From Hofstenia miamia (taxonomy: Eukaryota > Xenacoelomorpha > Acoela > Hofsteniidae), in contig CABFPE010000765.1 in assembly GCA_900660155.1 (NCBI GenBank), positions 46,826 to 110,825 of the forward strand: DNA of 64,000 nucleotides, given 5' to 3'. How positions within the stretch are numbered: the first letter of the stretch is position 1; every line of letters begins with the position of its first letter. This document shows, piece after piece, positions 1 through 12,460 of the stretch. The translations under genes and the position numbers were made by a program. The notes beneath the pieces are model-generated. The model did no database searches. It saw nothing but the letters and a program-made list of their open reading frames with translations, and was not told where the DNA came from.

Positions 1-19
1 TTAAAGATTATAAATTTAA

Positions 20-249
20 TGTATACCTTCCAAGGATTTATCAGTAAAAGATCTTGAAATAGAGAGAAATTTGCTAAAGAAAAGATGGGAGCTGATTAAT
101 AAAGGAGTAAACCATAGTGATTTAAAAATCAGAAATTTAAAACTGTTTAACAAAAATATTGAAGTGAAACTAGAAAATTGTTTGAACAGTGTTGCATTTT
201 ACCTGCATATCATCTTGAATAAGGGGGCTTATTGTTGTGTAGAATGATG
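20..249 (+). pseudogene. Unidentified coding-like remnant at window edge
   Basis: An open frame from position 20 to a TGA at 247-249 with strongly protein-like content (DLEIERNLLKKRWELINKGV, then NHSDLKIRNLKLF). No start codon is visible, so it is the 3' part of something. It faces the ATPase remnant at 609-1246 on the other strand, and both may derive from one large element. I do not recognise the family. Confidence 0.35.
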
Positions 250-608
250 ATTACTCAATTTTAGCTGCATACTGTCACCATCAATATGTTGTTCTTAACA
301 GCAATCTGATGTTAATCTATTGTAATTTTCAAGAGAAATAGGCACCATTTCAACCATGGACATTGTATATAATGATTTGACATTTTAAGGCATATTGATA
401 TTATTTATAGTTTATCATAATGCATAAAAGACAATTGAAAAACACTAGTCCATTTGACATTGTTAGAATTACAATTTATTTTTACTTTGAATTTTTTAAT
501 AGTGCAGTCTCTGTATACTGCCAGTATTTTAGAAATGTAGTCTGTTGAATGTTAAAAACAATTCCTCATACTAAATTTAAACTTTGATCATCTCCTAGGA
601 GCTGTATC
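250..608. other. AT-rich spacer, no feature seen
   Basis: No open frame of note, no repeat boundary and no RNA gene recognised between the two coding remnants. Confidence 0.5.
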
Positions 609-1246
609 TTAGACTTTTTTTATCATCCCATTTGGAATTTCTAAATGATGTGTTCTTGAATCAGTTTCATAGAAAATTTGTCTAACTTCAAGATTTTTAG
701 AAAGATATAATTTGTTTGAAATGTCCTGAGCAAAATTTATAAACAAATAACCATATGGTTTGCTAACAGCTGTTTTATATGCAGCCAACAATTCATGCAT
801 AATTCTCATCTAAGCTCCTAAATTTCTAATCTGTGCTCTATCACACACTGAATTAAACAAAAATATTCTAGAAGCATTTTTCTGAATTAAACTTGAATAG
901 CATCACTTTGAAAAAACTGAATGGGTAATGAATACAATCCTGCAATTTATATGTCTTACTGATATAACAAGGTTAGCAAATGCCTCTGATTGTAGCACAG
1001 TTTCACCCACATCATCAAATGCTTTTAACAAGTTTTGAACACCATTTTCACTTAGTAAACTTTCTGAAAATTTATGAAAAATTCCACATGCTTCATTTTC
1101 ATTTTAAATGTGTTATAAATAATGCTTTGGAAGTGATGATAAAAAACAATTGCTTTGGAATATCTATCAAAATAATCTTGATCAATTAATTTCCTGAGGA
1201 AGCTTGTTTTTCCCAAATTTGATGGAGCACTGAAAATTAAAAACAT
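609..1246 (-). pseudogene. Broken A32-like (packaging-type) P-loop ATPase remnant
   Basis: On the minus strand, three frame segments follow the order expected of an A32/FtsK-superfamily DNA-packaging ATPase. A Walker A-like APSNLGKTSF lies near 1220. A Walker B-like LLKAFDDVGE lies near 1010, followed by VRHINCRIVFITHSVF. A C-terminal block with KPYGYLFINF lies near 740. At least one frame change and stops at about 1052, 880 and 812 interrupt it. Such ATPases are known from Polinton/Maverick elements and related DNA viruses integrated in animal genomes. The segments are ancient and inactive. Family is inferred from motif order; a bacterial-type or other NTPase origin is less likely. Confidence 0.45.
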
Positions 1247-1630
1247 CTGACTGTTTGCAAAGGAACAAAATTAAATGTGGGCATGCTTTCTTTATAATGA
1301 GAATAGTAAAAAGTTTACATTAACTTATATTTTTTTTTAAAAACCAAACACTTAGTTTCAAATATTTTGCATTTCTTCCCAGTGGTATATATTACATTTT
1401 ATGTTTATTGCACACTCTACTTTCACATTTTATCTTGCTTTCCCAAGTGTTTTATTACCCCCATTTAGTAAAAAGGAATTATTTTCAAGTAGGCACTTTA
1501 TTATTTCATGTGAGCATGTGTGATCTTAGTGCTTTTTTACAATTACTGTATAACTGGAATTAATTAATTTTTAGCAGATGAAATTAAAGAGATTCTTCTT
1601 CATGGATAATTGCTGAGTCAGCCCATTGTA

Positions 1631-2503
1631 CAGGGTGCACAAAAATAAGTATATGAACTTTAATTAAATAGATAAAATCAAAAATCAAAGTGAATTATTT
1701 TTTGAACATATTTTTTGAGAAAGTTAGGTTGGGAGATTTTTTGTTTATTTGAACTATCTATCTGAACTGTTTCTCTGAACAGTGCACAGGGTAAGCACTG
1801 TTCACTTGCATTTCACTATATTATGTGGTAAGCACTCTTCACTTGCATTTCACTCTATTATGGGGTAAACATGAGTTGCATTTCACTGCCAGACTGAATT
1901 TTGATTGTGCAACTCCATTACACAGAGTCAGTGACTGAAACAATCAGGAAGTTTTCCACTATGAAGAAGCTGAAACAGAAAGAAAAAGCTCCATCATGTC
2001 ACACAGTTCAAAATCTGATAGACCAATTTTGTTCTATGGGGTCTGTTGCAGACCTCCCTCAAAGTGGTCATTCCAGAACATCAACTGAAGATATCAGTGC
2101 AGTAAGTGATGTAATGGAATTTGTGATTGGCAAGATCAGCGCAATCAGAATAATTTTTGAGACAAACATCCCAGTGACCACAGTGCAAAAAATTTTGAAA
2201 GAAGATCTTCATTTCCATCCATACAGAGTCCTGATCTAAATGAGAATCTAATAAATGAATGTGGAATATATATGTTCTCTTTCAATTTCATTTTTGGAAA
2301 AATTAGCCCTGTATTGACCTAAATATGTAATTTTTCTTATGATGACTGACTTATATAAGTACAATATGTACATGGTATTGTTTATTATAGTAATGAAATC
2401 TCCCAGTATATCCTATGCAAAAATCATGGTAATAAAATTTTTATTTCATGTACCCAAATAAAATTATAAAATAAAGTTTGTATGCTACTTTTCACACACC
2501 CTG
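1631..2503 (+). mobile_element. Mariner-like deletion derivative with terminal inverted repeats
   Basis: Left end CAGGGTGCACAAAAATAAGT and right end (reverse) CAGGGTGTGTGAAAAGTAGC form imperfect inverted repeats, flanked on both sides by TA (1629-1630, 2504-2505), the Tc1/mariner target duplication. Inside, 1901-2239 encodes the N-terminal helix-turn-helix part only: TVQNLIDQFCSMGSVADLPQ, then TTVQKILKEDLHFHPYRV. The DDE catalytic region is missing, so the copy is non-autonomous. The same TIR family recurs at 56308-56923 and in the relic near 28.7-30.6 kb. Confidence 0.8.
1901..2239 (+). pseudogene. Mariner-like transposase N-terminal fragment
   Basis: 112 codons open from an ATT codon, ending before the catalytic domain. 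The two helix-turn-helix blocks typical of arthropod-type mariner transposases are readable (SMGSVADLPQSGHSRTS and ETNIPVTTVQKILKEDLH). The rest of the transposase is deleted. Dead remnant. Confidence 0.7.
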
Positions 2504-2639
2504 TACATTGCAGAGAGAAATGCTTTGACGTGTGGAATTAACATTGAGTGATACTTGCATCATAGCATAAAAATTTTGGTGTAAATTGCCATCTTAACAT
2601 GCCAGAGATTGAATGCACCATTGGGTTTTGGAGTAGGAA

Positions 2640-5600
2640 ATTTGATGACTAACCAACTCCCTGCTTTGAGGCTACTTTAACAACAACAAAGCAAATTGGG
2701 CTAACAAACACATCTCCACAAAGAATAACCAGGTATGCAATATACTCTTTGCTTCTAATTGAATTTATATGTGGTATGGTGTTATGGATTTACATTTTGG
2801 TATTTTACTTTCCATCATACTTGATTTTGCTATAAATTAATTTAATAAGGGTATTGATTTATGCACCTACATACATTTTTGTATTAACCTATTTTCCATT
2901 GCATACATTTTTGCTTTAAAACAATTTTATGTGTGGTATTGTTTTATGTGTCTATATACAATTTTTTTTGTATTATCTCTGTTTCCATCATACATGTTCA
3001 ATGTAAACAATTTTATATATGGTATTGCTTTATTCAGTTATATATGTTGATGTAATATTTAACTTTCCAATGTACAAGTTTATGCATTAATGGTTTATCC
3101 ACCTATTTTCATTGATGTATTATCTTTCTACATTGTACATGTTTTTTGATTTAAACTAAATTATATAGGTTTTTTGGTTTATGGGTCTATTTACATTTAG
3201 TATTTCTCTTTTCAACATACACATTTTTGGTATAAATAATGTTATGCATTATTGATTTATTCAACTATATTCATTTCCAACATATATGTTTTTTGGTTAA
3301 AACAATTTTATATGTTGATGTAATTTTTCACGTTTTTCACTAAACACATTCTTCCTTTTAAATAAGTTTATATGTGCTAATGTTTTACCAGGTATTTTGT
3401 TTAATTGCAATTTGTTTAATTTCTTTAACTTGCAATTGACTGAATGGAAATATTGTAGAATATCATGCTGGAATTAAAATTACACTAGCTAACTCATTGA
3501 CATGGCAGAAGGTTGAAAGAGTGACCTCATAAGAACAACACTGATTCAATTAAATTAACATAGATAAATTATTAAAGCAAACATCAGTAATTCATCCAAG
3601 TAACTACGACTTTTTAGGTAAATTCCAAGATGACCAATTCATAAGGATTCCAGCCAAAGTGCTTTCAAAAAGGAGAAGTGCTTAACCTTTGTGAATGGTG
3701 CTACATTAGATGTCTCATATTTTATTATTTATCTTGACAAATAAACATCTCATTTTCATTGCTATCTCTCAGCTCACTAAATAATGGCATTTAGTTACCA
3801 TGCATTCATGCTAACCAATGGTATAATATCATCACAGTGTAATCAGTTATAGGTGCATGTATGTGTTGCATTAGAATGAGAGATTTATTATTTCCTTATA
3901 CATATCTGCATCCATAACCTAAATGGATAGGGGATCTGAAAGATCTCTATGTGTCACTCCAATACTTTGAGGAAAGTACTCCTAAATTGTTGCCCAATTA
4001 TTTGCATATTAAAAAACAAGTAAGAAAATTAGAAATGCTAAATGGTAATTGAATCTAGATAAAATCTATTAACTGCTCTCAACATTGTTGCTCAATTTAT
4101 ACAATTCAAGTTATTACCTGTCTTTGTTTACAATCAGAATCACAAGATAGTCATGTCATAAATTTCCCTTGCAATTTAATTTGAGTAATAAACATAGCAC
4201 CACTTGAAGGGATATGAAAACAGCTTTCACAAACTAAACTAGAAATAAAGAAATACGTCATGCTGATATCATTACAGAATTAAATATAATCAATAATAAA
4301 TTCAAAATTTCCCTGAGTGACTCTACAATATTGATATGTAATAATTTTTTAACTATCAACTAAATTATGAATGTTGAATTATTAGAACTCAAATTGTTTT
4401 TATGCACTTTTGTTTAACCTGCAATTGACTGAATGGAATTATTTTATTTAATTTCTTATTTTTAACTAACAAGACGAATTTATAGACATTGTTTTCACTA
4501 TCTAAAATTTTACTTGTATTTTTCTAACCTTAAATACTATAAGCCTGTATTTTTGCATGTGAATAATACACTATTTACAAACAATTGCATGTTTTGAATG
4601 GTGAATGCATCATGGAGCTTTGAAATTTAACAAATGGAAATCATATCTTTCATTGGAAAAAATTGTCATCAACTATGAATAATGTGTCATTGTATTTACA
4701 TATTAAAGTTACAAAAGCAGAAAACACCAGTAATGTATACACCCATGCAAGTCATAAACCAAATAAAGTGAGAAAAACATGCAAAAGTCAAGAAAGCAGT
4801 GAAAGCCAGAAATCCCATGTAATGTATACATCAATGCAAAGTCATGAACCAAATAAAGTAAGAAATGTGCAAAGTCAAGAAAAGATGTATTAGTCTACAA
4901 ATGTATACACCCCAAAAAATTATGTGCAAAATCCTCAAAAGGTGTAACAGTCTACAACATGTACAGTCATGAAAAACCTGTATACACCAAAAGAAATAAA
5001 TAGAGAAGAAGATTACCATGTAAAAACTAATATATAATAATATTGAATAATACTGTATATTGAAATAGATGTGTATGTATAAATTATATTAATAACCCTG
5101 CATTTATAATTTTTTAGGAAACAAAATTGTGCCTTTATGCATAAAACCACATTTTGATTTTAATGTGTAAGTCTATATTTCATGTTTGTAATGTTAAGTT
5201 GTTTTTATGCATAACCCTGTGTTTTACTTTTTCTAAAAACTATTTTTTATTTTAATGTGTACATCTATGTTTCACATGATTGAAAAGTTAATTCATTTTT
5301 ATACATAAAACATGCTTTACTCTTTCTGAAAAATGTAGCTTGCTTTTATCATGTATTAATTAATTAATATTTTTCCCCATTTTGTGAAAATGAATTAAAC
5401 ATGTGGAATTTTTTACAATGAAATAGCAGTGTATTAACAAAAATGACGTGTAGCCTTTGCATGTAATGATTCTGAATTAAACATTGTACATTAATCTTGT
5501 AAGCAGTCAAAATGTTAGGAATTTTATGGATAAATTAGCCAGTAATGCTTTATCACAAATGTGATGTAAACCCAATGTATTATACAAACACATGTAAGTG

Positions 5601-6115
5601 TGCATTATGCATGATATAGCCAGGTATATTAACAACAAATGTGTAAATCAGTCACTATAGCAATAAATGCAATTGTAAACTAAAATGACTCCAACATGTA
5701 TATGAATCATTGTAAAAATCAATCACCCTGTAAATGTCACAAAAATGAATAACCCTGTAAACATTGCAAATCACTCATTCAAATGCTCTTGAAAATCCAT
5801 TAGTCTGCAAACTTGATAATGTCAAGTGTGTGAATCACTAATTAAACTGGCCCTTGATATCACTGAGTCAGCTAAGTGCTACAAGAACTTCAGGTTGTCC
5901 TATTGAAATAGGGTTTGTTTTATTATAACTACTCACCTATAATGTCAAGTTTAACAAAAAAATTCTCATTTTATGTATTTGGACATTAGAAATTGAATGG
6001 AATTTTACAATGGAAAAATAGAAGTGTATTCAAAAAATGATGTGTAGTCTTTGCATGTAATGATTTTGAACAAAAGTAATTAATCAATATAAATTAACCT
6101 TGTAAGCAGTTGATA
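2640..6115. repeat. Diverged AT-rich repeat block A
   Basis: Made of repeated phrases found again at 12470-15300 and 15920-17780. These are a CTCCACA-AAAGAATAACCAGGT lead, stretches like TTTATATGTGGTATTGTTTTATG, the TCAGTCTACAAATGTGTACA unit (4880-5000), and an ATTAAACATTGTACATTAA then CTTGTAAGCAGTCAAAA unit (5400-5560, repeated near 6060-6110). No coding sequence; the 4663-4893 open frame is just this repeat. CpG nearly absent (one in 2641-3540). Confidence 0.6.
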
Positions 6116-6860
6116 CTAGTAGCATAGACAATAAGAAATCAGGAGGGGCAGAATCATTTCCTGAAGGGGCAATAAATTGATTCAATTAAAATTTTAAAAA
6201 AAGTGCTGTACATTATTCAGTTTTGTAAATATTTAGTATATATTATGTATGTGAGGCTTGATTTTTTATTTAAAGAAAAAATTTGCTCTTACAGTAATTT
6301 AATAGTTGTGTAATTGCACAAGATTTTCCAAAATATTTATAAAGAATTGCTTAACAGTAAAAAATTGTTTAAGGCCTTCAAGGCACCAAGGTGTGGAACA
6401 AAAAATTTTCAAAATTTATTCCTCTTTTTCAAAAGAAAGAAGGCTATTTTAAATGATTTGTTGCCATCAATTTTTGAAATTCTGTCATTACATAGTTACA
6501 GTGTTAAAAGCCCCTAAATGGCAACTGATGTTTGTCAAATTGCAATAATTAACAGCCACACATTTTCATAAAAAAAAACTCTATCAACATTAATAAGAAT
6601 GTAGTTGGGTGACAGAGCTACTTTTTCAGTTGAAACCCTCATGTACCCCTTAAAAATATTAAGCTCATTTAGTGAACAATTTACAACAAAATGTGTAGCA
6701 AATTTGATGTGAAAGTTATTTAAATAGAGCCATTGACCATTTATTTATCTTTTAACTAAACAATTATAGTAATAGGTTCATTGTTTTCCAAAGATAGGGG
6801 GCTAGGCTTTGCTTTTAGGGGCTTTCCCCCCTGCCCTCCCCCATAACTACACCAGCATAT
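6116..6860. mobile_element. Possible hAT-type MITE or deleted element
   Basis: Left end near TAGCATAGACAATAAG with GGAGGGGCAG, and right end (reverse) near TGCTGGTGTAGTTATGG with GGGGGAGGGCAG, suggest short diverged inverted ends with G-rich subterminal tracts. A 67-codon open frame at 6314-6517 (plus) inside it could be a transposase scrap, but I see no diagnostic motif. No clear target-site duplication. Confidence 0.25.
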
Positions 6861-6864
6861 GAAA

Positions 6865-7155
6865 TATTAGGAATGTCTTTACAATAAAAAAGCAGTGTAT
6901 TTGAAAACAAAATGTAGCATTTGCATGTAATGTTAATTAATTAATCATTGTACATTAACCTTGTAAACAGTCAAAACATTAGGAATTTCTATGGATAGAT
7001 TAGATGTAATAATAACATGAGTGTATGTGGCATTTTGAAAAATGTGTGTTGCCTTTTACATGTAAAGTTAGAAAATGTGTTAAACATTGTACATAGAAGT
7101 GCTTAAGCAGTTGAAAATGTTTACAAAAATGTTAGTCAAAAATGTGCTATTATAA
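6865..7155. repeat. Two units of the GTACATTAACCTTGTAA repeat family
   Basis: 6865-7010 and 7010-7155 are successive members of the family also seen at 5400-5560, 14815-14990 and 17035-17330. The second unit is the reverse complement of 21650-21805. In that comparison all five CpG sites of the 21.7 kb copy I checked are TpG here. Confidence 0.7.
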
Positions 7156-7158
7156 AAT

Positions 7159-8040
7159 ATGAATATTAACATTGAAATAATGAAGAACAAATTTATGTCA
7201 TCATACTACAACAAACCAACAGATACACATTTAGTAGTTAACTACCATTCAAACATACATTTTGCATACAAAAAATCCATGATCAAAGGTCTGATAAATC
7301 AACATTTCATGATTGATCAAAATTATGAGGAACTTCATAAATCAATCATAAAGGTCAAAAATATATTAAGGCATAATGAATATCCAACATATATAGTCAA
7401 TAGAATTATAAAGAAAAAGTAGAAGACTTACTACAAAGTCAAGAAACTAAAAACAAACAAAGTGATTATTTATACAATCACATCTTGAATATTGAATATT
7501 GAGGCATACAATAGATTAAATTACAGAAATCTAATATAGATAGGCTTTATACCAAAGACCAATAAACTAAAACATCTAATAGGAATAAAAACAGAAACCA
7601 AGATTGAAAACCTTTCCAATGTAGTATATGAAATTACTTCCAACTGTGGTGCACAATACATTGGAAACACATCTCTGATCAATTAAACAACTGCGATATG
7701 AAATTTACATGTAAAATTGTATCCAAGGCAATTAATAATTTTCAACTAAGCATCATGGAATCACTTTATATAGAATTAAACAAACCAAGCTTAAACAAAA
7801 AAGATGAATATAAATGCAAACTAAATTTACTGAAAATATTATAAAAAAATGTAATTGGATTAATAGTTTGTAAATCTTATAGTGGGAAACTTTTTGACAA
7901 TAGCAGCAGCATGTTGAAACATGTTAAATAAATAATGCATTTCATTTTTAAATTCATATATAAACTCAAGAATTTTGAATACTTAGATATTTCTTCTTCT
8001 TTCTTCTACTTTTTTTGATCATAGCTAAGTAAATGTTTGC
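7159..8040 (+). pseudogene. Penelope-like element 3' part, copy 1 (decayed)
   Basis: 7159-7422 encodes the end of a Penelope-type reverse transcriptase: MSSYYNKPTDTHLVVNYHS, then HFAYKKSMIKGLINQH and NEYPTYIVNRIIKK. These match the RKPTxTxxYL and multi-arginine positions of that family. Further on, out-of-frame pieces near 7560-7860 (including VVYEITSNCGAQYIGN-type text) resemble the GIY-YIG endonuclease domain. It is 5'-truncated relative to copy 2 (20290-21360, minus) and has several stops. Almost no CpG. Confidence 0.7.
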
Positions 8041-8238
8041 TGCCCATTTAATTTATGAGTAAATTTTATTTAGTAATGAGTGGTTTATGTCATTAAACAA
8101 AACATTACAGTATCTATAATGACTTAATACTAAAAATTTAACCAACATTAATTTCATTTTGAAATTCACAAAATTGCTTACATGTGAAACAGTTTAAATT
8201 CCCATTGCCATTTTGCATAATACTATGCATATGTGACT
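8041..8238. other. Junction between Penelope and LINE 3' ends, copy 1
   Basis: About 200 nt, reverse complement of 20111-20310, including TAATTTATGAGTAAATTTT, CATTACAGTATCTATAATG and CAAAATTGCTTACATGTGAA. The same junction in both copies shows that the two elements were joined before duplication. Confidence 0.7.
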
Positions 8239-9015
8239 TTAATAGTTCAATTTATTATTGATTATTACTCCAAGATATTTGAAGTATTTGATTTGAGTAA
8301 TTTTTGACCCTGAAAAATTTAAAAAATGTGATTGATTATTTTGTGAAAGGGAGACTAATGCAGAATTCTGTTTTAGGGGATTTATAGTTAAATGGTGCAT
8401 ATTAATATATTTTAGCAGTTGAGAGAGATTGATTTCTAATTTACCTATTGATGTTTCTATTTGATTATCATGTGTGTATATGTATATACATGTGTCATGA
8501 GCATACTGCACTATTCCACAATCATTGCTTAAATCATTTAAATACAATGAGAAAAATGGAAGCCCTAAAATAGTAGCCTGTGGAACACCTTTGTAAGTTT
8601 TACCACAGTTACAAAATGTAACATTTATCTTCACTCTTTGAAATCATATCATCTAAGTAGCACCTTACTAAATTTATACTATTAGAGTCAAAACTAATTT
8701 GTTCTAACTTTCTAAGAATAATATAGTGATGAATGGAATCAAATGTTTTGGAAAAATCAATAGAAGCAATTGTGACAAAATTATTATTGAGATAAGATCT
8801 CCAATTTTCAGTAGCATAAAGTAGATCATCAGAGGTGAAGTGAGCTTTGCAAAGCTGAATTGAGTATTTGAAAGAATTGATTTGTTATGGAGATAAATTT
8901 CTATTTGGCCAAATATTAGTTTTTCAAAGATTTTTGCAAAAGGCGAGATGATGGAAATAGGAGTAGTAAGAAGAGATTGTATAACATAGCACAATTGTCC
9001 TTTTGACCTTGGCAT
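8239..9015 (-). pseudogene. CR1/Jockey-group LINE reverse transcriptase, copy 1 (decayed)
   Basis: Two minus-strand pieces: 9015-8704 (TTPISIISPFAKIFEKLIFG, palm and fingers) and 8634-8239 (KTYKGVPQATILGLPFFSLY, then CGIVQYAHDTCIY, and FKYLGVIINNKLNY). The catalytic YADD box reads YAHD, a change shared with copy 2. Frameshift between the pieces. Lies tail-to-tail with the Penelope remnant at 7159-8040. Confidence 0.8.
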
Positions 9016-9139
9016 GGATATGATGTAACTGGGTATTTTGGCTGTCTGTGTATCTCTGACATCATTGGAATATATTCTCTTTTGTTATAATATTTGTTGG
9101 CAAACACATTTGTTTGCAGTCTATTTTTAAGATATAAAC

Positions 9140-10035
9140 AATTTTTTTATACACATAGAGGTTAAGGAATTTTTGAAAATCCCATGAAATTAGAATTTTT
9201 TGCAGTCTATTGTTTGCCAATGTAACCAATTTTTTTATTCATATATGTTTTTGGAATTACATAATTAATAAGTATTTTCAAACATAAATAATATTTTAAT
9301 ATTGAGTGTAATAAATACATTTCACAGACAACAAATATCAATTGCAAAAAAACACAATTGTTTGCAGTCTATTGTTTAAAATGTATCGATTTTTTATTTC
9401 ATTTATATATGTGGACTAATTTAGTTTACATGTTTTATTTTCTGTACAAACTTACTTTTTGTTAATGAATGTGACTTGCTTATTTATGTGGCTTAATTTA
9501 GTTTACATACTTGTTTTTCTATTAACATACAGTACATTGGAAATAACACATCACAAATAATTTTAGCTTACAGGGTTTATTTTACATACTTATTTTTTTA
9601 TTAATATACATAACATTGGAAATATGACATAAATTTAGTTTACATGTTTACTTTACTTACTTCTTTTATTCAGTAAAATTTAATAACAAATAATTGAATC
9701 AGAGAGATAATAACACTTGTTAAAAACATAATGCCTTATTTTGGTAATAAAGCAAAATAAGTTTTTTGAAAAAATAAAATCTAGTTTATGCAAAAACTTG
9801 AAATTTCTAATATTTAATAAGTGCATGTGGTAAAACCCTTGTTTAAGACAAGACAAAAATGTAATTTATTCTACACTTTGCTTATAATGACCATATATAT
9901 CACACTATTAATTTTGTCTATTGTGTTAGTTTATCATCATTGTTGTTGAGGGAATTCTGTAGAAAACAAACGCAATGTGTATTTGCACATTATGAATTTC
10001 ACACGATTATATCTAAATTAATGATTAATAAACAA
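9140..10035 (+). repeat. Direct copy of the 18690-19377 block
   Basis: Shares long stretches in the same orientation, for example TTATTTATGTGGCT, TTTAGTTTACATACTTG, and a nearly identical 100 nt at 9940-10035 versus 19270-19377 (TTGTTGAGGGAATTCTGTAG). Differences concentrate at CpG (CGGTAAAA to CAGTAAAA). No coding capacity found. Confidence 0.7.
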
Positions 10036-12460
10036 GTCAAATGAAGTGATAGATCACAGTATAAAACACATGACAATTAAAAGTTTAAGCAAATTCAATT
10101 AAAAATGTGTATTAACACACAAATGACATTTCTATTTATGATAAAGTATATAATTAATTTAATATCAGATTGCAAATTCACAGCAATTCATTAAAATAAA
10201 ATTGATGACATTTTAAAAGAAACAATATCTGAGATTTAAGTTTGAAATCTTTCAGGATGGTTTTTTCATCATTGTGAAATTACATTATGCTGGCTGTGTT
10301 TGTTCACATGTGTAGAAATTTGCATGCTTTTCATAGACAATGTCAAAATTACGTGGTTTTACCTATATCCCCATTGTTCAAATGTCAAAATGTAACAAAT
10401 TATAAAAACAGTACAACCAAGTAAAATTCCATTATGCTGCTGTTTGTATAAAGTTGCACTTGTTAACAGACAATATTAACATTCTGTAATATTTTATCTA
10501 TACCCTATTGTTTAAATGTCAAAATGTATCCAATTGTAAAATTGTTATCTACCAAACATAAAAGCCAAATCACTTCAAAAATTATTATGATTAAATAAAA
10601 CACTTTAAAATCATATAAAACTAAAATTTTTTCACAAGTTGATAGAAAATACATGTTTTAAAATTTTACTGCAATGTTGTTGATTTTCAAGGAACAGTTT
10701 AAATATTTCAAGTTCTTGGCTTATATTAGTTTTCAGCACTTGATTGTTAGATTAATGTTTATTCCTTTCTTTGAGTTTACATTGTTATTGCTTTTTCAAA
10801 CAAAATTACTTGCCTTTGGGATATTTTTTTGCTTTTTCACACAAAATAACATGCCTTTGGGATATTTTTTTTCCTTTTTATGTTTTTGCTGAGAATTACA
10901 AACTTTTGGTAACTAAAAAACTATTCTGGAAATATGATGTTAAACTAGTAAATGGTTTTGCAAATTTTATTGTGTTAAATTTTTGTAAATAGTTTAGAAA
11001 AATAAATATAGTTTTCACATCTCTCTACATGTATGTACTAGTTAAAAGTAAAACTAAAATATACTTCCCACTTATTGAGTTGTATACATTAATTTAAAAT
11101 TTATACATTCCACCTTTATACTTTGTGAAGTTAGTACATCTATATTAAAAAGTTTTATTTCATTCAAATGAATTTGGTTATGTTTAATTTTTAAATTGAA
11201 AATGAATATCAAATATATACAAAATATATTTAAGCATATGTATAGTACTCAAAACAATTATTCTAATTAATATATATTTGTAATTGTTTATAAGATTATA
11301 AAAACACAACAGCAATCATTAAATGGTTTAAACTATATTTTGTAAATTAGGTATTAAAACAACTTAGGATCATTTTCTGAATATAAAATAGTGTGTTATA
11401 TTTATAAATGTAAAAATAAATAGCATAAATTACAATTTTCAAAAATGCACTTTTGCTCATTGTACTCAAATATAAAATATGTATTATGTATCTTGCAATA
11501 TGCAATTAGGAAAACAGATTTTAACTCAATTTTTGTTTAAACACTGCAAAATGTTATCCATGTTGTCATGTGTTATAGAACTGTTATTATTAATCAGTGG
11601 GAGTCTTCTCTTTTGCTGGTGATGGTTCTTTTCTTTAATAGGTGTTGGTGGTGAGACTGGCTCTTGTGTTAGAGGGTGTTAGCTTTGAGAAGAGGTGGTG
11701 CATAACTCTTCAAAAAGATTACTAAGTGATCTTGTTGTTAGTGCTTCAATAGACATTGCACTTGTAGCCTGAGTTTTTAGAGGAATGATTTCAGAAGGAA
11801 TTTCAAATTCAATTTACAATGAATATATAGACAGGACTACCCAATAGGAATAAAATCATGTGATTTATAACCAAGGAGAGTAAATAAGTAGAAACATGCA
11901 TTATGTATATGACCAAATAACTGTTTTAGAACTCAAATTCTTTGTAAAACATCTTGCTTTCAATTAATACAAAATATTTATCATATAACCTGGTTCATGC
12001 ATTTAAAATTTTTTAAACTAACAACCAAGTTAAACTATGAATTATGCACTGATTTTTGTTTTGTTGGGGAGATACATTATTGCTTTGTTTGTGCTTTACT
12101 AAATTTCTCAGTGGTTTCTAGCTCTCAAATTTTTTTGTGAAACATCTTGTTAATTATTACTAGAAAATATTTAACATGTAGATTCATCTGCCTCTACATC
12201 TAACCATGTAGTTGATTATTTCATATCAGTGTTTCTACAATAGCATTCACTACTATTAATTTTAGCAGACTGCTATGGAATCAGTGAAATGTTTTCACCT
12301 TTTTTGTTCAAGTTTACACATCATACACAGTTTTTTCAACCAAGTAGGTAAAGCTTAAACCATGTTTCAACTTGATTTAAGACAATTTCATTTTCAAAAA
12401 AAGTTGTTTATCACTATAGTGATAAATAATGATACAAATTGTTGATAGGTCAAAGATTGA
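10036..12460. other. AT-rich stretch without recognisable genes
   Basis: Long A/T tracts and simple repeated phrases (for example two GCCTTTGGGATATTTTTTT at 10812 and 10853). Only one possible coding scrap (11679-11811). No RNA gene or clear transposon ends seen. Confidence 0.5.
11679..11811 (-). pseudogene. Possible coding scrap, unidentified
   Basis: Minus-strand frame reading EFEIPSEIIPLKTQ, then SIEALTTRSLSNLFEELC and a TAA. The acidic/serine content and balanced residues look coding in contrast with the surroundings, and it ends with TTSSQS. Too short to identify. Confidence 0.25.

Noticed and set aside
4663-5019. Overlapping open frames on both strands
   Set aside because: Generated by the repeated CAGTCTACAAATGTGTACA-type DNA; no codon structure.
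10674-10992. Hydrophobic Phe/Leu-rich open frames
   Set aside because: Result of T-rich DNA with a short duplicated phrase; no membrane protein family features.
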